Made by a program: the position numbers and the translations under genes. A DNA stretch of 38,229 bases from positions 1 to 38,229 of IMG/VR virus record IMGVR_UViG_3300043773_002207, one strand, 5' to 3'. The notes below the pieces were generated by a model, which did not search any database, was not told the DNA's origin, and saw nothing but the letters and a program-made list of their open reading frames with translations. Shown here in pieces: positions 29,475 to 37,386 of the stretch (within the stretch, counting starts at the first letter, position 1; each line of letters starts with the position of its first letter). This DNA is from a virus.

Positions 29475-30104
29475 TTACTTCATGCCCCACAGCTTTTGAG
29501 CAATAGGATCATCATAAACTGCCTCGCCCGGCATCTTCGATAGATTATGTCTTGCGGCGGATCTCTTCTTTTCCTCTTCTTGTTCATCTGGATCAATTAA
29601 TTGCAGTGATACATTATTTGGCTCAATACCATTAATTGCTTGTTGGATTTCAATAATTTTCTCTGATAACGCCACTTTTTCTGCCAATTCGCTAAAAGTC
29701 ATGGCCTCTAAATCTTCAGGATTATATGAACTAATAGTAGCGAGAACAAAAGCTTTCATAAGATTTTTTACTTCATTTGCTTCAATTCTTTTTTCTTCTA
29801 AAATTCTTTTAGCCAACTTGACTGATGTAATACCGGAAATATCCAATACTTTTTCAGCCAATGCAGAAACATTGCCAGGAGGAATCTTATTAATATCAAA
29901 ATCCTCAGGATAGACAACGCTATACTGCAAAATATAGTCTTCAATGTCGGCAGATGAATAATCGTATAAATCCTTTAAATAAAGGATCTTTTTATACTCG
30001 TAAAAAGTTAGTTCTCGAAAAACTACTTCAATACCTTTGATTTCTGCACTATAAACATTGCCATATTTTTCTTTAAAAGAAAAAATTAGATTAGAGTCTT
30101 CCAT
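29475..30104 (-). CDS. Tail assembly chaperone, second of two paralogues
   Basis: The 209-residue protein lies directly upstream of the tape-measure candidate. Its first 100 residues resemble the upstream neighbour: KEKYGNVYSAEIKGIEVVFR with LTFYEYKKI here against KKQFGDIYVTSISFDKHVVW with LNRNEYKQI there, then a shared PEDFD/PKFDK region and AEKVLDISGI against AQEVLEASGF. The C-terminal half adds a Glu/Lys-rich helical part (about 110-175) and a positively charged tail absent from the neighbour. Proteins at this position in long-tailed phages (the G/GT type) bind the tape measure and recruit tube subunits. Here the two proteins are separate genes three bases apart rather than a frameshifted pair. 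Function is inferred from position and paralogy. Confidence 0.75.
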   Translation of the reverse strand: MEDSNLIFSFKEKYGNVYSAEIKGIEVVFRELTFYEYKKILYLKDLYDYSSADIEDYILQYSVVYPEDFDINKIPPGNVSALAEKVLDISGITSVKLAKRILEEKRIEANEVKNLMKAFVLATISSYNPEDLEAMTFSELAEKVALSEKIIEIQQAINGIEPNNVSLQLIDPDEQEEEKKRSAARHNLSKMPGEAVYDDPIAQKLWGMK

Positions 30105-30107
30105 AAA

Positions 30108-30683
30108 TTACAATTGTCTAACCTCAAGTGCCACGAAACCAGAGGCTTCAAGAACTTCTTGAGCAATCAGAGAAGGCATCCCGGCCATCGCACCTGAAAG
30201 AGATTTCTTATCAAACTTTGGGAAAAGAATACATAGCTCAGCGATGGTTTCTTCGTTCCACATATTTGCTTCAGCGGATGTAAGACTACCTGCTTGGACT
30301 AGTTGCTCCATTTTTTTAACAATCTGCTTGTATTCGTTTCTATTTAAAACGCGCCAAACAACATGCTTATCAAAAGAAATAGAAGTAACATAAATATCAC
30401 CAAATTGCTTCTTCCATTCCTTAATTTGACCAGCTACAGGACCATCTTCCCAAATAGGCTCGTTATCATCTAAATCTTCAACGGGGCGAAAATCTTCTTC
30501 ATCTTCTTCAGTGGTTTGATTGAATTGAATAGGATCTTCAGCTCTTACATCTACAGCATCGTCGTCTTCAGTAATTTCTAATGTTAGAAAATCCTCAACA
30601 ATTACATTATCTTCAAGTGCTAAATCTCTCACTTCAGCATCCTGTGCAGGCTGTGTAACTACAACTTTTCTTTGATTACTCAT
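30108..30683 (-). CDS. Tail assembly chaperone, first of two paralogues
   Basis: The 191-residue protein starts with about 80 very acidic residues (many Asp and Glu, for example EITEDDDAVDVRAEDPIQFN) and ends with a compact domain from about residue 85 (EWKKQFGDIYVTSISFDKHV) that is related to the downstream protein. The acidic half is probably disordered. A GGAG ribosome binding site precedes the start, and a 36-base gap separates it from the upstream tube-like gene. It is likely a structural-assembly chaperone for the tape measure and not part of the mature virion. The acidic extension could mimic a charged surface or keep the partner soluble; that is a guess. Confidence 0.75.
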   Translation of the reverse strand: MSNQRKVVVTQPAQDAEVRDLALEDNVIVEDFLTLEITEDDDAVDVRAEDPIQFNQTTEEDEEDFRPVEDLDDNEPIWEDGPVAGQIKEWKKQFGDIYVTSISFDKHVVWRVLNRNEYKQIVKKMEQLVQAGSLTSAEANMWNEETIAELCILFPKFDKKSLSGAMAGMPSLIAQEVLEASGFVALEVRQL

Positions 30684-30719
30684 TTTAATTCTCCTAAACT
30701 AATGAACATATTTTTATAT

Positions 30720-31643
30720 TTACTGACGGTAACTTGTACTTGCAGAAGATGTATAACTCTCGCTTGTATCGTTATCAGACTCATTAACAGTGATGAGATT
30801 TCTAACAAAACTTAAATCAGTAGAAGTATGATAGAAATCTCTAGCAATAAACTGATAAACTTCAGCTAGTGGTTGACCACCAGGACTGAATGAAGTTGTC
30901 ATATTCATTAAGTTAACTTGCTGAATAATAGTTTTCATTGGACTCGCCATATTATCGACTCTAACAGTCCGTTGATTAACATCAGAATAAATCATTCTAT
31001 CTAAATTATCCGAAATAGCTACTTCTTCTTTACCTGCTGCCATAAATGGTGTTAGGGCAGTTTCTTCTACATTATATAATATCACAAAATTAAATGGTGG
31101 ATGTGCGCTAAAAATATTTTTATCAGAAATACCTGGATCAGATGTGATTCTATCTAATTGACTATATGCCCAGTATTTTTGAACGTTTTTTTCGTCTTCC
31201 GCAGTAAATCCTTCTGGAGTTAACTTAGATATAATACTGGAATATTCACTTGGTACTTGATCTTTTTGTCTATTTTTGGCTGCCAATGCCCTATTCTTGG
31301 CTGCTGCTTCTAATAACTCAGTCATTCTACGAGGATGTCTTGTAAAGACAGCAATTTCGCCTGAAATGATTCTTGTACCAAACATAACAGCATCATGATT
31401 ATATGACCAAAAACCATATAAAGGTTGCTTTTCTTGACGAACTGAGTACGCAAAAGAAGCTATATCTAACTCATCCTGTGGATCAAATAATCCATCAATA
31501 AAAATTTTTACATCTTCACCACTAAAATAGTAATCATAATAATTATTAAACCTATTAGAAGTATCTGAGGCATTTCCAGCCCAAATTCTATCTATATTAT
31601 TATCAAGTGGATCAAAAGAATTATTATTGGGAATATTAGGCAT
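30720..31643 (-). CDS. Divergent tail-tube-family protein (third paralogue)
   Basis: The 307-residue protein keeps the tube-family outline seen in the two genes upstream. Its sequence FSGEDVKIFIDG, then ASFAYSVRQEKQPLYGFWSY (about residues 62-81) and FGTRIISGEIAVFTRH matches FSGADIVATFGG, SFSVTREKAPIY and GIAGSLIFTVFD of the major tube. HPPFNFVILYNVE corresponds to IPPFDITITFVNE. An insertion with Ala/Lys-rich helix (about 110-165) and an extended C-terminus (SFSPGGQPLAEVYQFIARDF) set it apart. Contractile tails often use tube-fold proteins as tube initiators or at the ends, so a cap or baseplate-tube adaptor is plausible. The ribosome binding site is weak, in contrast to the major tube, which agrees with a minor component. 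Confidence 0.7.
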   Translation of the reverse strand: MPNIPNNNSFDPLDNNIDRIWAGNASDTSNRFNNYYDYYFSGEDVKIFIDGLFDPQDELDIASFAYSVRQEKQPLYGFWSYNHDAVMFGTRIISGEIAVFTRHPRRMTELLEAAAKNRALAAKNRQKDQVPSEYSSIISKLTPEGFTAEDEKNVQKYWAYSQLDRITSDPGISDKNIFSAHPPFNFVILYNVEETALTPFMAAGKEEVAISDNLDRMIYSDVNQRTVRVDNMASPMKTIIQQVNLMNMTTSFSPGGQPLAEVYQFIARDFYHTSTDLSFVRNLITVNESDNDTSESYTSSASTSYRQ

Positions 31644-31655
31644 GTGAAAATCCGT

Positions 31656-32414
31656 TTACGGTTTAAAGGTAATTACTCTATCAACCATATTAGACTGATA
31701 AAGTTTTGCTAAATTATCTACAACAGTATCTCCAAAAATATTATTTGAAATAGAAATATCTCTTGCAACTAATTCAGGATCGCGAGTAGAGTTTGGAACC
31801 TCTGTAGTTAATTTAACCATTGGCTGAATTCCTCTAGCCATAAAAGTATAAGTTTGCTCTACAATTAGGTCATCAATAGATATTGTTTGACCTTCATCTA
31901 CAATAGTAACACCAAATATCTTCATTTTTGAACCCTGACCATACTCATTGAAAAAGGTTAAAATAATATCAAATGGTGGCAACATATCTGCTAAAGGGGC
32001 AAAGAATCCATTTTTTCTTTCCAAAAAATCTCTATATTGTTTTATTCTATAAAAAACATATTCATTAAAAACTGTGAAAATTAAACTACCTGCGATAGTC
32101 CTGGATCCTTTGACAAAGCCTCTAGGATTAACATGTCCTAGTGTTCTTACTGGCGAATTTTCTCTGTGTATAGAATAAGAGATAGTTTGTATTTCACCAA
32201 GTTCAATCACATCACCATTACTTACAACTTTTCCATTCTCTCCAATAACAGGAACTAATATAGTAGCTACAGCGTCTGCTCCGGAAAAGGCGATATTCTC
32301 CATAGTGTATGAAGAGTCGTAATTACCTTTATAAATTTTAGGATCTTCAGATTCAGTTACTGGAGGTTTAACAATCTTAATTGGATTAGCTTCATAAATA
32401 CCATCGCTAGCCAT
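31656..32414 (-). CDS. Minor tail-tube paralogue (second tube-family protein)
   Basis: The 252-residue protein is clearly related to the 225-residue tube protein upstream: FSGADAVATILVP, then ISYSIHRENSPVRTLGHVNP, GSRTIAGSLIFTVFNEYVFY, MLPPFDIILTFFNEYGQG, IFGVTIVDEGQTISIDDLIV and EQTYTFMARGIQPM match the corresponding stretches in order. It has a longer N-terminus (about 30 residues) and a Pro/Val-containing loop near residues 50-60. The gene begins after the hairpin that follows the major tube and has only a weak ribosome binding site, so it is probably made in smaller amounts. Its likely place is an end ring of the tube or the tube-baseplate junction, by inference. Confidence 0.8.
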   Translation of the reverse strand: MASDGIYEANPIKIVKPPVTESEDPKIYKGNYDSSYTMENIAFSGADAVATILVPVIGENGKVVSNGDVIELGEIQTISYSIHRENSPVRTLGHVNPRGFVKGSRTIAGSLIFTVFNEYVFYRIKQYRDFLERKNGFFAPLADMLPPFDIILTFFNEYGQGSKMKIFGVTIVDEGQTISIDDLIVEQTYTFMARGIQPMVKLTTEVPNSTRDPELVARDISISNNIFGDTVVDNLAKLYQSNMVDRVITFKP

Positions 32415-32439
32415 TGTTCACAACACTTTCTTGAATATA

Positions 32440-32473
32440 GGTATGCGCACGGAATAGTTCCCGTGCGCATACC
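32440..32473 (-). promoter_or_regulatory. Perfect 13-bp intergenic hairpin after the major tube gene
   Basis: GGTATGCGCACGG at 32440-32452 and CCGTGCGCATACC at 32461-32473 are perfect reverse complements around an 8-base loop. The stem is GC-rich in an AT-rich region and lies in the 84-base gap between the major tube gene and its paralogue. No run of U follows on the minus strand, so it is not a standard intrinsic terminator. Attenuation, RNA processing or 3'-end protection of the sheath/tube message would all fit. Confidence 0.8.
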
Positions 32474-32498
32474 AATCCGAACATTAGTTTAATACCTA

Positions 32499-33176
32499 TC
32501 AGCCGCCGAAGCGAATAATATCAGATTCTAAGCCTTCTGGTCTAATGCCAACTAGGTTGGCTGGATCAGCTTCCACTAGAGCATCTCTGTTGATGGTATA
32601 CATTGGGCCAAGTTCTCTTGCGACATAGGTCATTGTTTCTTCAATCACGATATCATCCATTGATGCGCCTGAACCCTCATTGAGTAGCTCTACACCAAAG
32701 ATTGACCGAACTGCTGATTGACCATACTCGTTTACGAAAGTAATTGTAATGTCGAAAGGAGGGATTTGATCCGCATAGTGTGGAACCTTTGATGTTACGC
32801 CAATACCGTAACGATCTGACTCAACAATACCAAATTTATGATCGGCATCCCCGGGTAGAGTATTGTGGTTTCTTGTCCAGAATACTTGAGTTGGGTTACC
32901 GCCTTCACGGTTCTTATCTAGCATTGTGTATAGAGCTGGCCGATCAAAGACTGTGAATATCAATGATCCTGCGATGCCTCTTTTTCCACGTGAGAAAGAA
33001 CGAGGATTAGGTGAACCCATGGTATAAATCGGTGCTTTTTCTCTGGTTACTGAGAAAGTAATACCTGAAAGTGCACCTATCTCTACACCACCAAAGGTAG
33101 CCACAATATCTGCCCCAGAGAAAGTAGTGTAAGTATTAAGGTATTTGTTAACTGCTGTATAATTTTCAGCTGCCAT
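32499..33176 (-). CDS. Major tail tube protein
   Basis: The 225-residue protein has the outline of contractile-tail tube subunits: FSGADIVATFGGVEIGALSG at the start, TREKAPIYTMGSPNPRSFSR, then GIAGSLIFTVFD, a loop around residues 80-110, PPFDITITFVNEYGQSA, and IEETMTYVARELGPMY near residue 195. A strong GGAGG ribosome binding site sits 10 bases before the start, and the gene follows the sheath gene by 28 bases. Together with the less AT-rich coding sequence this marks it as the abundant tube. It would stack as hexameric rings inside the sheath. Two paralogues follow downstream. The assignment relies on family pattern, order and expression signals. Confidence 0.85.
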   Translation of the reverse strand: MAAENYTAVNKYLNTYTTFSGADIVATFGGVEIGALSGITFSVTREKAPIYTMGSPNPRSFSRGKRGIAGSLIFTVFDRPALYTMLDKNREGGNPTQVFWTRNHNTLPGDADHKFGIVESDRYGIGVTSKVPHYADQIPPFDITITFVNEYGQSAVRSIFGVELLNEGSGASMDDIVIEETMTYVARELGPMYTINRDALVEADPANLVGIRPEGLESDIIRFGG

Positions 33177-33186
33177 TTTATATTAT

Positions 33187-33191
33187 CCTCC
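33187..33191 (-). promoter_or_regulatory. Strong ribosome binding site of the major tube gene
   Basis: A GGAGG on the coding strand lies 10 bases before the ATG at 33176, stronger than the sites of the two tube paralogues. It supports the choice of this gene as the abundant tube subunit. Confidence 0.7.
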
Positions 33192-33204
33192 GTTCGGCTT
33201 TCAA

Positions 33205-34452
33205 TTATATATTAATAGAGATTTGAATCTCAATTGACTTCAGTTCAAAAGCGGGAGTCAAGACAAGATCAACTATTGCTTTATTCTGATTTGGAATATA
33301 TGTGACAGCAAAATCGCTTGCCAACAGAGCGCCTACTATTTGCATACCACGAAGAGCTGAAGTAATAGCTGTTTCCATTGCATTTCTAACTTGAATATTG
33401 GAAGGCTCTCCCACAAACTTTTGGCAAACTTGACGGACAACTAGGGCAGCCTCGTCAATAATTCTTTTAGTTGATAACCGAGTATAATCAGAGGTTGACT
33501 GTGCAAAAGTTACACCTTCGCCAAATACAGGTATCTTATTAAAGTTGATGACTACCGAGTTAATACCTTTACCACCAAGAGTATCTTGCTGAGTGCGCGT
33601 GGGTGCATATCTTAGTGCTTCAACGTTATAAATTGACTTATTAACAATTGAGCTGAAAGAAGGTAGGCGGCTCATTGTTGCTGCTAGGAACGCTGCACCA
33701 TTACTGTAGCCAAAGTTGCTAGGAGTCGCGCCAGTTGAGTTGTAGTTAGTTGGCTTAAGTTCTGCTGCAACTATTGTTACATATGGGCCAACATCTTTAA
33801 ATAGAGTGCCAGCATTGCGATCAGGTAGACCAGGAAGCGCAAGGTGTGCGGCAATCTGTGATGGAGTCATTTTCTCAGTAGTGCTTAGATACGGTTTAAT
33901 ACCCATTACTGCAACGCAGGGATTCGTATTCTGGGAGATATCTTTTACTGCACTAGCAACTTTATATGCCCAGTTTGAAGTAATAGTTGTTGTATTATCT
34001 GCATGGAAACCAAACTCTGGATCGTCACCGGGTGTTGCGGGCGACTGCCAATCCAGAGGATGCCCACCACGACCCCATGGAACAATGATGTCAGGTATTG
34101 CAGCTTCTGCTGCTGCGAATGCTGCTGCGAAAACATCACTACCACCACTGGTTAGAGTGCCTGTATTATGAGCAAATACAGTGTTGCTTGGCAGCGGCAC
34201 TAGAAATAGTCTTTCTGCGCCAGCGGTCACAAGTTCAACAAATGCTCTATGTATATCCGAGCCATTACCAAAAGCGGTGATTACATCAGCTTCGTTAGTA
34301 GCTCTATAAACATCTAAATCGGGAATCCCGCCAGTATTATCAGCAGTTGACCGCTTCGCAATGGCAACAACTCTTGGACCAATAGGCGAATCCTGTCTAG
34401 ACACGCTATAGAAACGATCCTTAATTAATGTAGTTACTCCTGGTATAGCCAT
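33205..34452 (-). CDS. Major tail sheath protein
   Basis: The 415-residue protein opens with the sheath-type MAIPGVTTLIKDRF and has the alternating alpha/beta pattern of sheath proteins: TNEADVITAFGNGSDIHRAF then AGAERLFLVPLP (about residues 50-85), a variable insertion with an Ala-rich helix (about 100-115), and VVINFNKIPVFGEGVTF followed by RIIDEAALVVRQVCQKFVGE (about 325-345) in the conserved C-terminal domain. The last strands (VDLVLTPAFELKSIEIQISI) would weave subunits together. An unusually strong GGAGGT ribosome binding site and a 96-base leader precede the start. It is shorter than T4 gp18 but normal for compact sheaths. Contraction of this polymer drives the tube into the host. Confidence 0.9.
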   Translation of the reverse strand: MAIPGVTTLIKDRFYSVSRQDSPIGPRVVAIAKRSTADNTGGIPDLDVYRATNEADVITAFGNGSDIHRAFVELVTAGAERLFLVPLPSNTVFAHNTGTLTSGGSDVFAAAFAAAEAAIPDIIVPWGRGGHPLDWQSPATPGDDPEFGFHADNTTTITSNWAYKVASAVKDISQNTNPCVAVMGIKPYLSTTEKMTPSQIAAHLALPGLPDRNAGTLFKDVGPYVTIVAAELKPTNYNSTGATPSNFGYSNGAAFLAATMSRLPSFSSIVNKSIYNVEALRYAPTRTQQDTLGGKGINSVVINFNKIPVFGEGVTFAQSTSDYTRLSTKRIIDEAALVVRQVCQKFVGEPSNIQVRNAMETAITSALRGMQIVGALLASDFAVTYIPNQNKAIVDLVLTPAFELKSIEIQISINI

Positions 34453-34463
34453 CTTTTTTCTAG

Positions 34464-34469
34464 ACCTCC
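34464..34469 (-). promoter_or_regulatory. Strong ribosome binding site of the sheath gene
   Basis: A complete GGAGGT on the coding strand lies 11 bases before the ATG at 34452. It is the best match to the anti-Shine-Dalgarno sequence that I saw in the window and fits a highly expressed sheath. Confidence 0.75.
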
Positions 34470-34493
34470 AAATATGGATTTTTAAAATCTTTG

Positions 34494-34540
34494 ATTATAG
34501 TAATGGAAACCGTATAAAAATAAACTAACAATGAATTATA
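34494..34540 (-). promoter_or_regulatory. Candidate late promoter region upstream of the sheath gene
   Basis: Two exact TATAAT hexamers occur on the minus strand, at 34494-34499 and 34535-34540, inside the 96-base gap before the sheath gene. No convincing -35 box is present at 16-18 bases. TATAAT is easy to find by chance in AT-rich DNA, so this rests on placement in the longest intergenic gap and the strong downstream ribosome binding site. Confidence 0.35.
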
Positions 34541-34548
34541 CGATTAAT

Positions 34549-35415
34549 CTATATATTTGGAGTTGACTGATCTAAATCAATAATTTGGACTTCGACATCC
34601 TCATAATTTGGAGTAGCCAACTCTCTGGTATCGGTAGACCTAGAGCCAAGCCAGGTTCTGATATCAATTCTAATTTTTTCAATTCTTTCATTTTTAATTG
34701 CAAAAGTTTTTTCAGTTGTTAACATATATGTAACAGTTCTTTTATGAATATTCTTATTCTTTCTATTCACTTCAGAATCTGAAAGTCTCCGAGAGTAAAC
34801 TAAATCTGATGCACCCGCTGCTTTAAAAATTGGAGTATATTCCAACATAAAATCTTCAAATGATTCAATAATCTGATCACATAAAATAGCTGTATCTAAA
34901 TCATCTTTAACAGATTTAGGATTATCCCCCTGCAAAGTATTGGCTTTGCTCATAACTGTAAACGCAACTATATTCTGAAACTTTTGACCATAAACTGTAA
35001 TTGAATTACTCATAACATTTTGTCTCATACGAGGTTTTGGTTCCATTGTATGAGATTTTCTTAATTCTAAAGAATAACCAATAATTGCTGGATACTCGTC
35101 AAAAACGTCTGCACTCATTGGTTCTGGGACAGAAGTTATATTCCCTATTTCATCTTCAGAATCAACATCTGTAAAAGAAGAAAAGCTCTCTCTATTAATT
35201 CCAGTTGGAAGAATCGGAATTAAAGGATGGCTTTCTTCCCATACTTTTTTAACTAAACTAATAAATTCCAAATAATTTAATGATCCAGAATATATCTCTT
35301 CCACACCTTCAATCTCTAATCTGACTCCTGGAGACTGAAGCACGCCACTTCTTAATGGATTTTGAAATCTTTCTGAAGTAGAAACAGCAGGAAATTCTCT
35401 ATTAACATAAACCAT
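34549..35415 (-). CDS. Neck / tail-terminator-like protein
   Basis: The 288-residue protein is a mixed alpha/beta protein without membrane segments. The part from about residue 190 (IIESFEDFMLEYTPIFKAAG) continues with SRRLSDSEVNRKNKNIHKRT and VTYMLTTEKTFAIKNERIEK before a strand-rich end. The arginine-rich, strand-containing region resembles neck or terminator proteins of large myoviruses in general character, but I cannot name a family with confidence. It starts one base after the stop of the upstream sheath-like gene and uses a GGAGG located in that gene's last codons, so the two are translated together. Position between neck genes and the major sheath supports a tail-terminator or collar role. 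Confidence 0.55.
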   Translation of the reverse strand: MVYVNREFPAVSTSERFQNPLRSGVLQSPGVRLEIEGVEEIYSGSLNYLEFISLVKKVWEESHPLIPILPTGINRESFSSFTDVDSEDEIGNITSVPEPMSADVFDEYPAIIGYSLELRKSHTMEPKPRMRQNVMSNSITVYGQKFQNIVAFTVMSKANTLQGDNPKSVKDDLDTAILCDQIIESFEDFMLEYTPIFKAAGASDLVYSRRLSDSEVNRKNKNIHKRTVTYMLTTEKTFAIKNERIEKIRIDIRTWLGSRSTDTRELATPNYEDVEVQIIDLDQSTPNI

Positions 35416-35416
35416 T

Positions 35417-37012
35417 TTATGCCTCCGGTCCAGCAGCTAATGAAAAGTTAATCCTTTTAAGACCAAGAGCTGACAGTACAGATATATGGAAAACTAACTT
35501 CCCTCTATCACTTGGATCTACTTCAATATTAAAAGAGTAGTCGATAATTATATTATTACTTTTCATTTGCATTAACATTTTATAAACAGTATCAGAAACT
35601 CTATCGTAACCGAACTTACCTATTGCCTCTAACGCAACAGATTTTATTCTAGATACTAAAGACGCAATTAGTCTCATCTGTGCAGCTTTAGATAGAGTTG
35701 AATTTTTATTCGCTAAGGTATATTCGTTACTCGTATAAACCTCATAGGGTACTGATCTTTTAGTTTTCTTACCTCTATATACAGTATTAATTCCAAGATT
35801 ATCTAATTCTTGTAGCTCGTATTGAGTTAGATCGCTTCCAAATACTGAAAGTGCTCCTGGAATTCTCGATCTAATTAATCCCATATTTAACGGCATAGCC
35901 GCAAACAGTCCTGCAAAACTAGCTGCAAGCGTTGAGGTGTACGATATTTTTAGCTGATCATGTTTAGATACCACTTCTCCATAAATCGGAACAATGAATC
36001 TGCCATTATCGCTTAATATAGAGCCATTTAAATTATAGGATGTCAATTTATTTACTAAAACCGAATTAGCTTTAATTTCATTAATGTCTTCAGATTTTAC
36101 TCCACCAGATCTTGAACCAATAATGCCGATCTGAATAAAGCCAGTAGTGTTATGAAAATCTGCACAATAACTAGCCAACTGGGTTACAAAATCAACTCCA
36201 CCTGTTTTAATAATTGAAGCCTCTAAAGGAACAACATAATCAATATAGTCTAATTCTTTCAAAATATTATACGTAACAGCTAATCTATCATAGTATCGTT
36301 GATAAAAAGTTATACTGTTTGGTGTAGCCATATTAAGATTAAAAATAGTTGAAGAAACTAATCTGTCCTCATATTTATCTACATATTCACTCATTGGCGC
36401 AGCGGCCATTATAAATATATCTCTAGCCCCAGCTGCATACGCGTCAAATACACCTCTTAATAATGGACTACCTAAATCTGCCCCAAGTAAATCTACCGCA
36501 CTTTGAATTGACCTAATCTTATAAATATCATTCAATGCAATACCATCAGCGTGTCCGATTAATAGAACGGTATTAGTATTTGATCTATTAAGATCTTCAT
36601 AGGTAGCTTTATAATTTACGATAGAAGTGCTGTTATTTGAAATAACAATAGGATTTAATGTTACTGCATCAGTTTTAACTACAAAAGAAGAACTGACTGA
36701 AATTGGAATTTCATTGCTAGAGGTCTGTGCAAAAACTGTATAGACACCTTCATGTAATGAAGAAGGGATTTTATACCTAAATCTGTATTGACCCCTTCCA
36801 GTTCTTGTGATAGAAACTTTATCAGAAATATCTGAATTATTTCTTAAAAAAGAAAAAGGTCCGTCTACAATTGGCCCAGAATTATAATCGCCTCTTCTAA
36901 CTGAAAAGTAAATATCTACTGGAGTGGCTAAAATTGCTGGATCATAAACGTTGTTTTCCGCAACAAAAATAAAATCAAAGTTAATAAACTGACCTCTAAC
37001 ACCTGGAATCAT
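35417..37012 (-). CDS. Second sheath-family protein with an N-terminal Ig-like domain
   Basis: The 531-residue protein starts MIPGV, like the major sheath, but then has a beta-sandwich of about 110 residues (VDIYFSVRRGDYNSGPIVDG, GQYRFRYKIPSSLHEGVYTV) of Ig-like character. From about residue 140 sheath-type patterns appear: NTVLLIGHADGIALND, SAVDLLGADLGSPLLRGVFD, YAAGARDIFIMAAAP, and a C-terminal domain with QMRLIASLVSRIKSVALEAI and closing strands (GKLVFHISVLSALGLKRINF). It lies in the neck region ahead of the terminator-like gene and away from the major sheath. It may form the first ring at the collar, or a sheath decorated by its Ig domain. Sheath kinship is fairly clear; the location in the virion is inferred. 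Confidence 0.75.
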   Translation of the reverse strand: MIPGVRGQFINFDFIFVAENNVYDPAILATPVDIYFSVRRGDYNSGPIVDGPFSFLRNNSDISDKVSITRTGRGQYRFRYKIPSSLHEGVYTVFAQTSSNEIPISVSSSFVVKTDAVTLNPIVISNNSTSIVNYKATYEDLNRSNTNTVLLIGHADGIALNDIYKIRSIQSAVDLLGADLGSPLLRGVFDAYAAGARDIFIMAAAPMSEYVDKYEDRLVSSTIFNLNMATPNSITFYQRYYDRLAVTYNILKELDYIDYVVPLEASIIKTGGVDFVTQLASYCADFHNTTGFIQIGIIGSRSGGVKSEDINEIKANSVLVNKLTSYNLNGSILSDNGRFIVPIYGEVVSKHDQLKISYTSTLAASFAGLFAAMPLNMGLIRSRIPGALSVFGSDLTQYELQELDNLGINTVYRGKKTKRSVPYEVYTSNEYTLANKNSTLSKAAQMRLIASLVSRIKSVALEAIGKFGYDRVSDTVYKMLMQMKSNNIIIDYSFNIEVDPSDRGKLVFHISVLSALGLKRINFSLAAGPEA

Positions 37013-37014
37013 AA

Positions 37015-37386
37015 CTACTTCTCTCTACTTGCTCCAGCAATCCAGTACACTATTTTTCCAAACTTACCTCTTACTGGTGTCACTGCTTGAATTGTAAATA
37101 TCGAATACGAACGACTATTTTTCATAGTCATATCTTCATAAATTCTGTCTCCCTCTTTGGGATTTACGCTTCCTTCAAAATAATATACAAATTCAAAATT
37201 TGTACTAATACCTTCATCGTATTGATCGGAAGATTTGGCATTCATTGAACCAGACTGACCAACCTGTCTTGTGGTAACTTTTTCAAATTCATTATTATGA
37301 TTACCATTAGCTAGCATTCTTTGCAAATGAACGTCATGACCCCAATCTCTTAATATCTTTCTAAAAGACTTAGCTGCATCAATCAT
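37015..37386 (-). CDS. Head-closure / neck-like protein
   Basis: The 123-residue protein begins with an amphipathic helix followed by WGHDVHLQRML and then turns into a compact beta-rich body (NFEFVYYFEGSVNPKEGDRI, SYSIFTIQAVTPVRGKFGKI). The pattern, in particular strands around 'K-E-G-D-R-I' and the length, fits small head-closure (stopper) proteins that sit between connector and tail. The start overlaps the end of the upstream gene by 8 bases (ATGATTGA), a sign of coupled translation. Next-door location to a connector-like protein and a sheath-like protein agrees with this. Family assignment is from pattern and position. Confidence 0.6.
   Translation of the reverse strand: MIDAAKSFRKILRDWGHDVHLQRMLANGNHNNEFEKVTTRQVGQSGSMNAKSSDQYDEGISTNFEFVYYFEGSVNPKEGDRIYEDMTMKNSRSYSIFTIQAVTPVRGKFGKIVYWIAGASREK

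Noticed and set aside
30100-30200. A programmed frameshift joining the two chaperones
   Set aside because: The genes do not overlap, three bases separate stop and start, and I saw no slippery heptamer near the end of the first gene.
32440-32473. The hairpin as a rho-independent terminator
   Set aside because: On the minus strand the bases after the stem are UAUAUUCAAG, without a U-run, and coding continues in the same direction.
34511-34542. Inverted repeat CGTATAA/TTATACG before the sheath gene as an operator or terminator
   Set aside because: Only 7 AT-rich base pairs with an 18-base loop; expected by chance in this composition.
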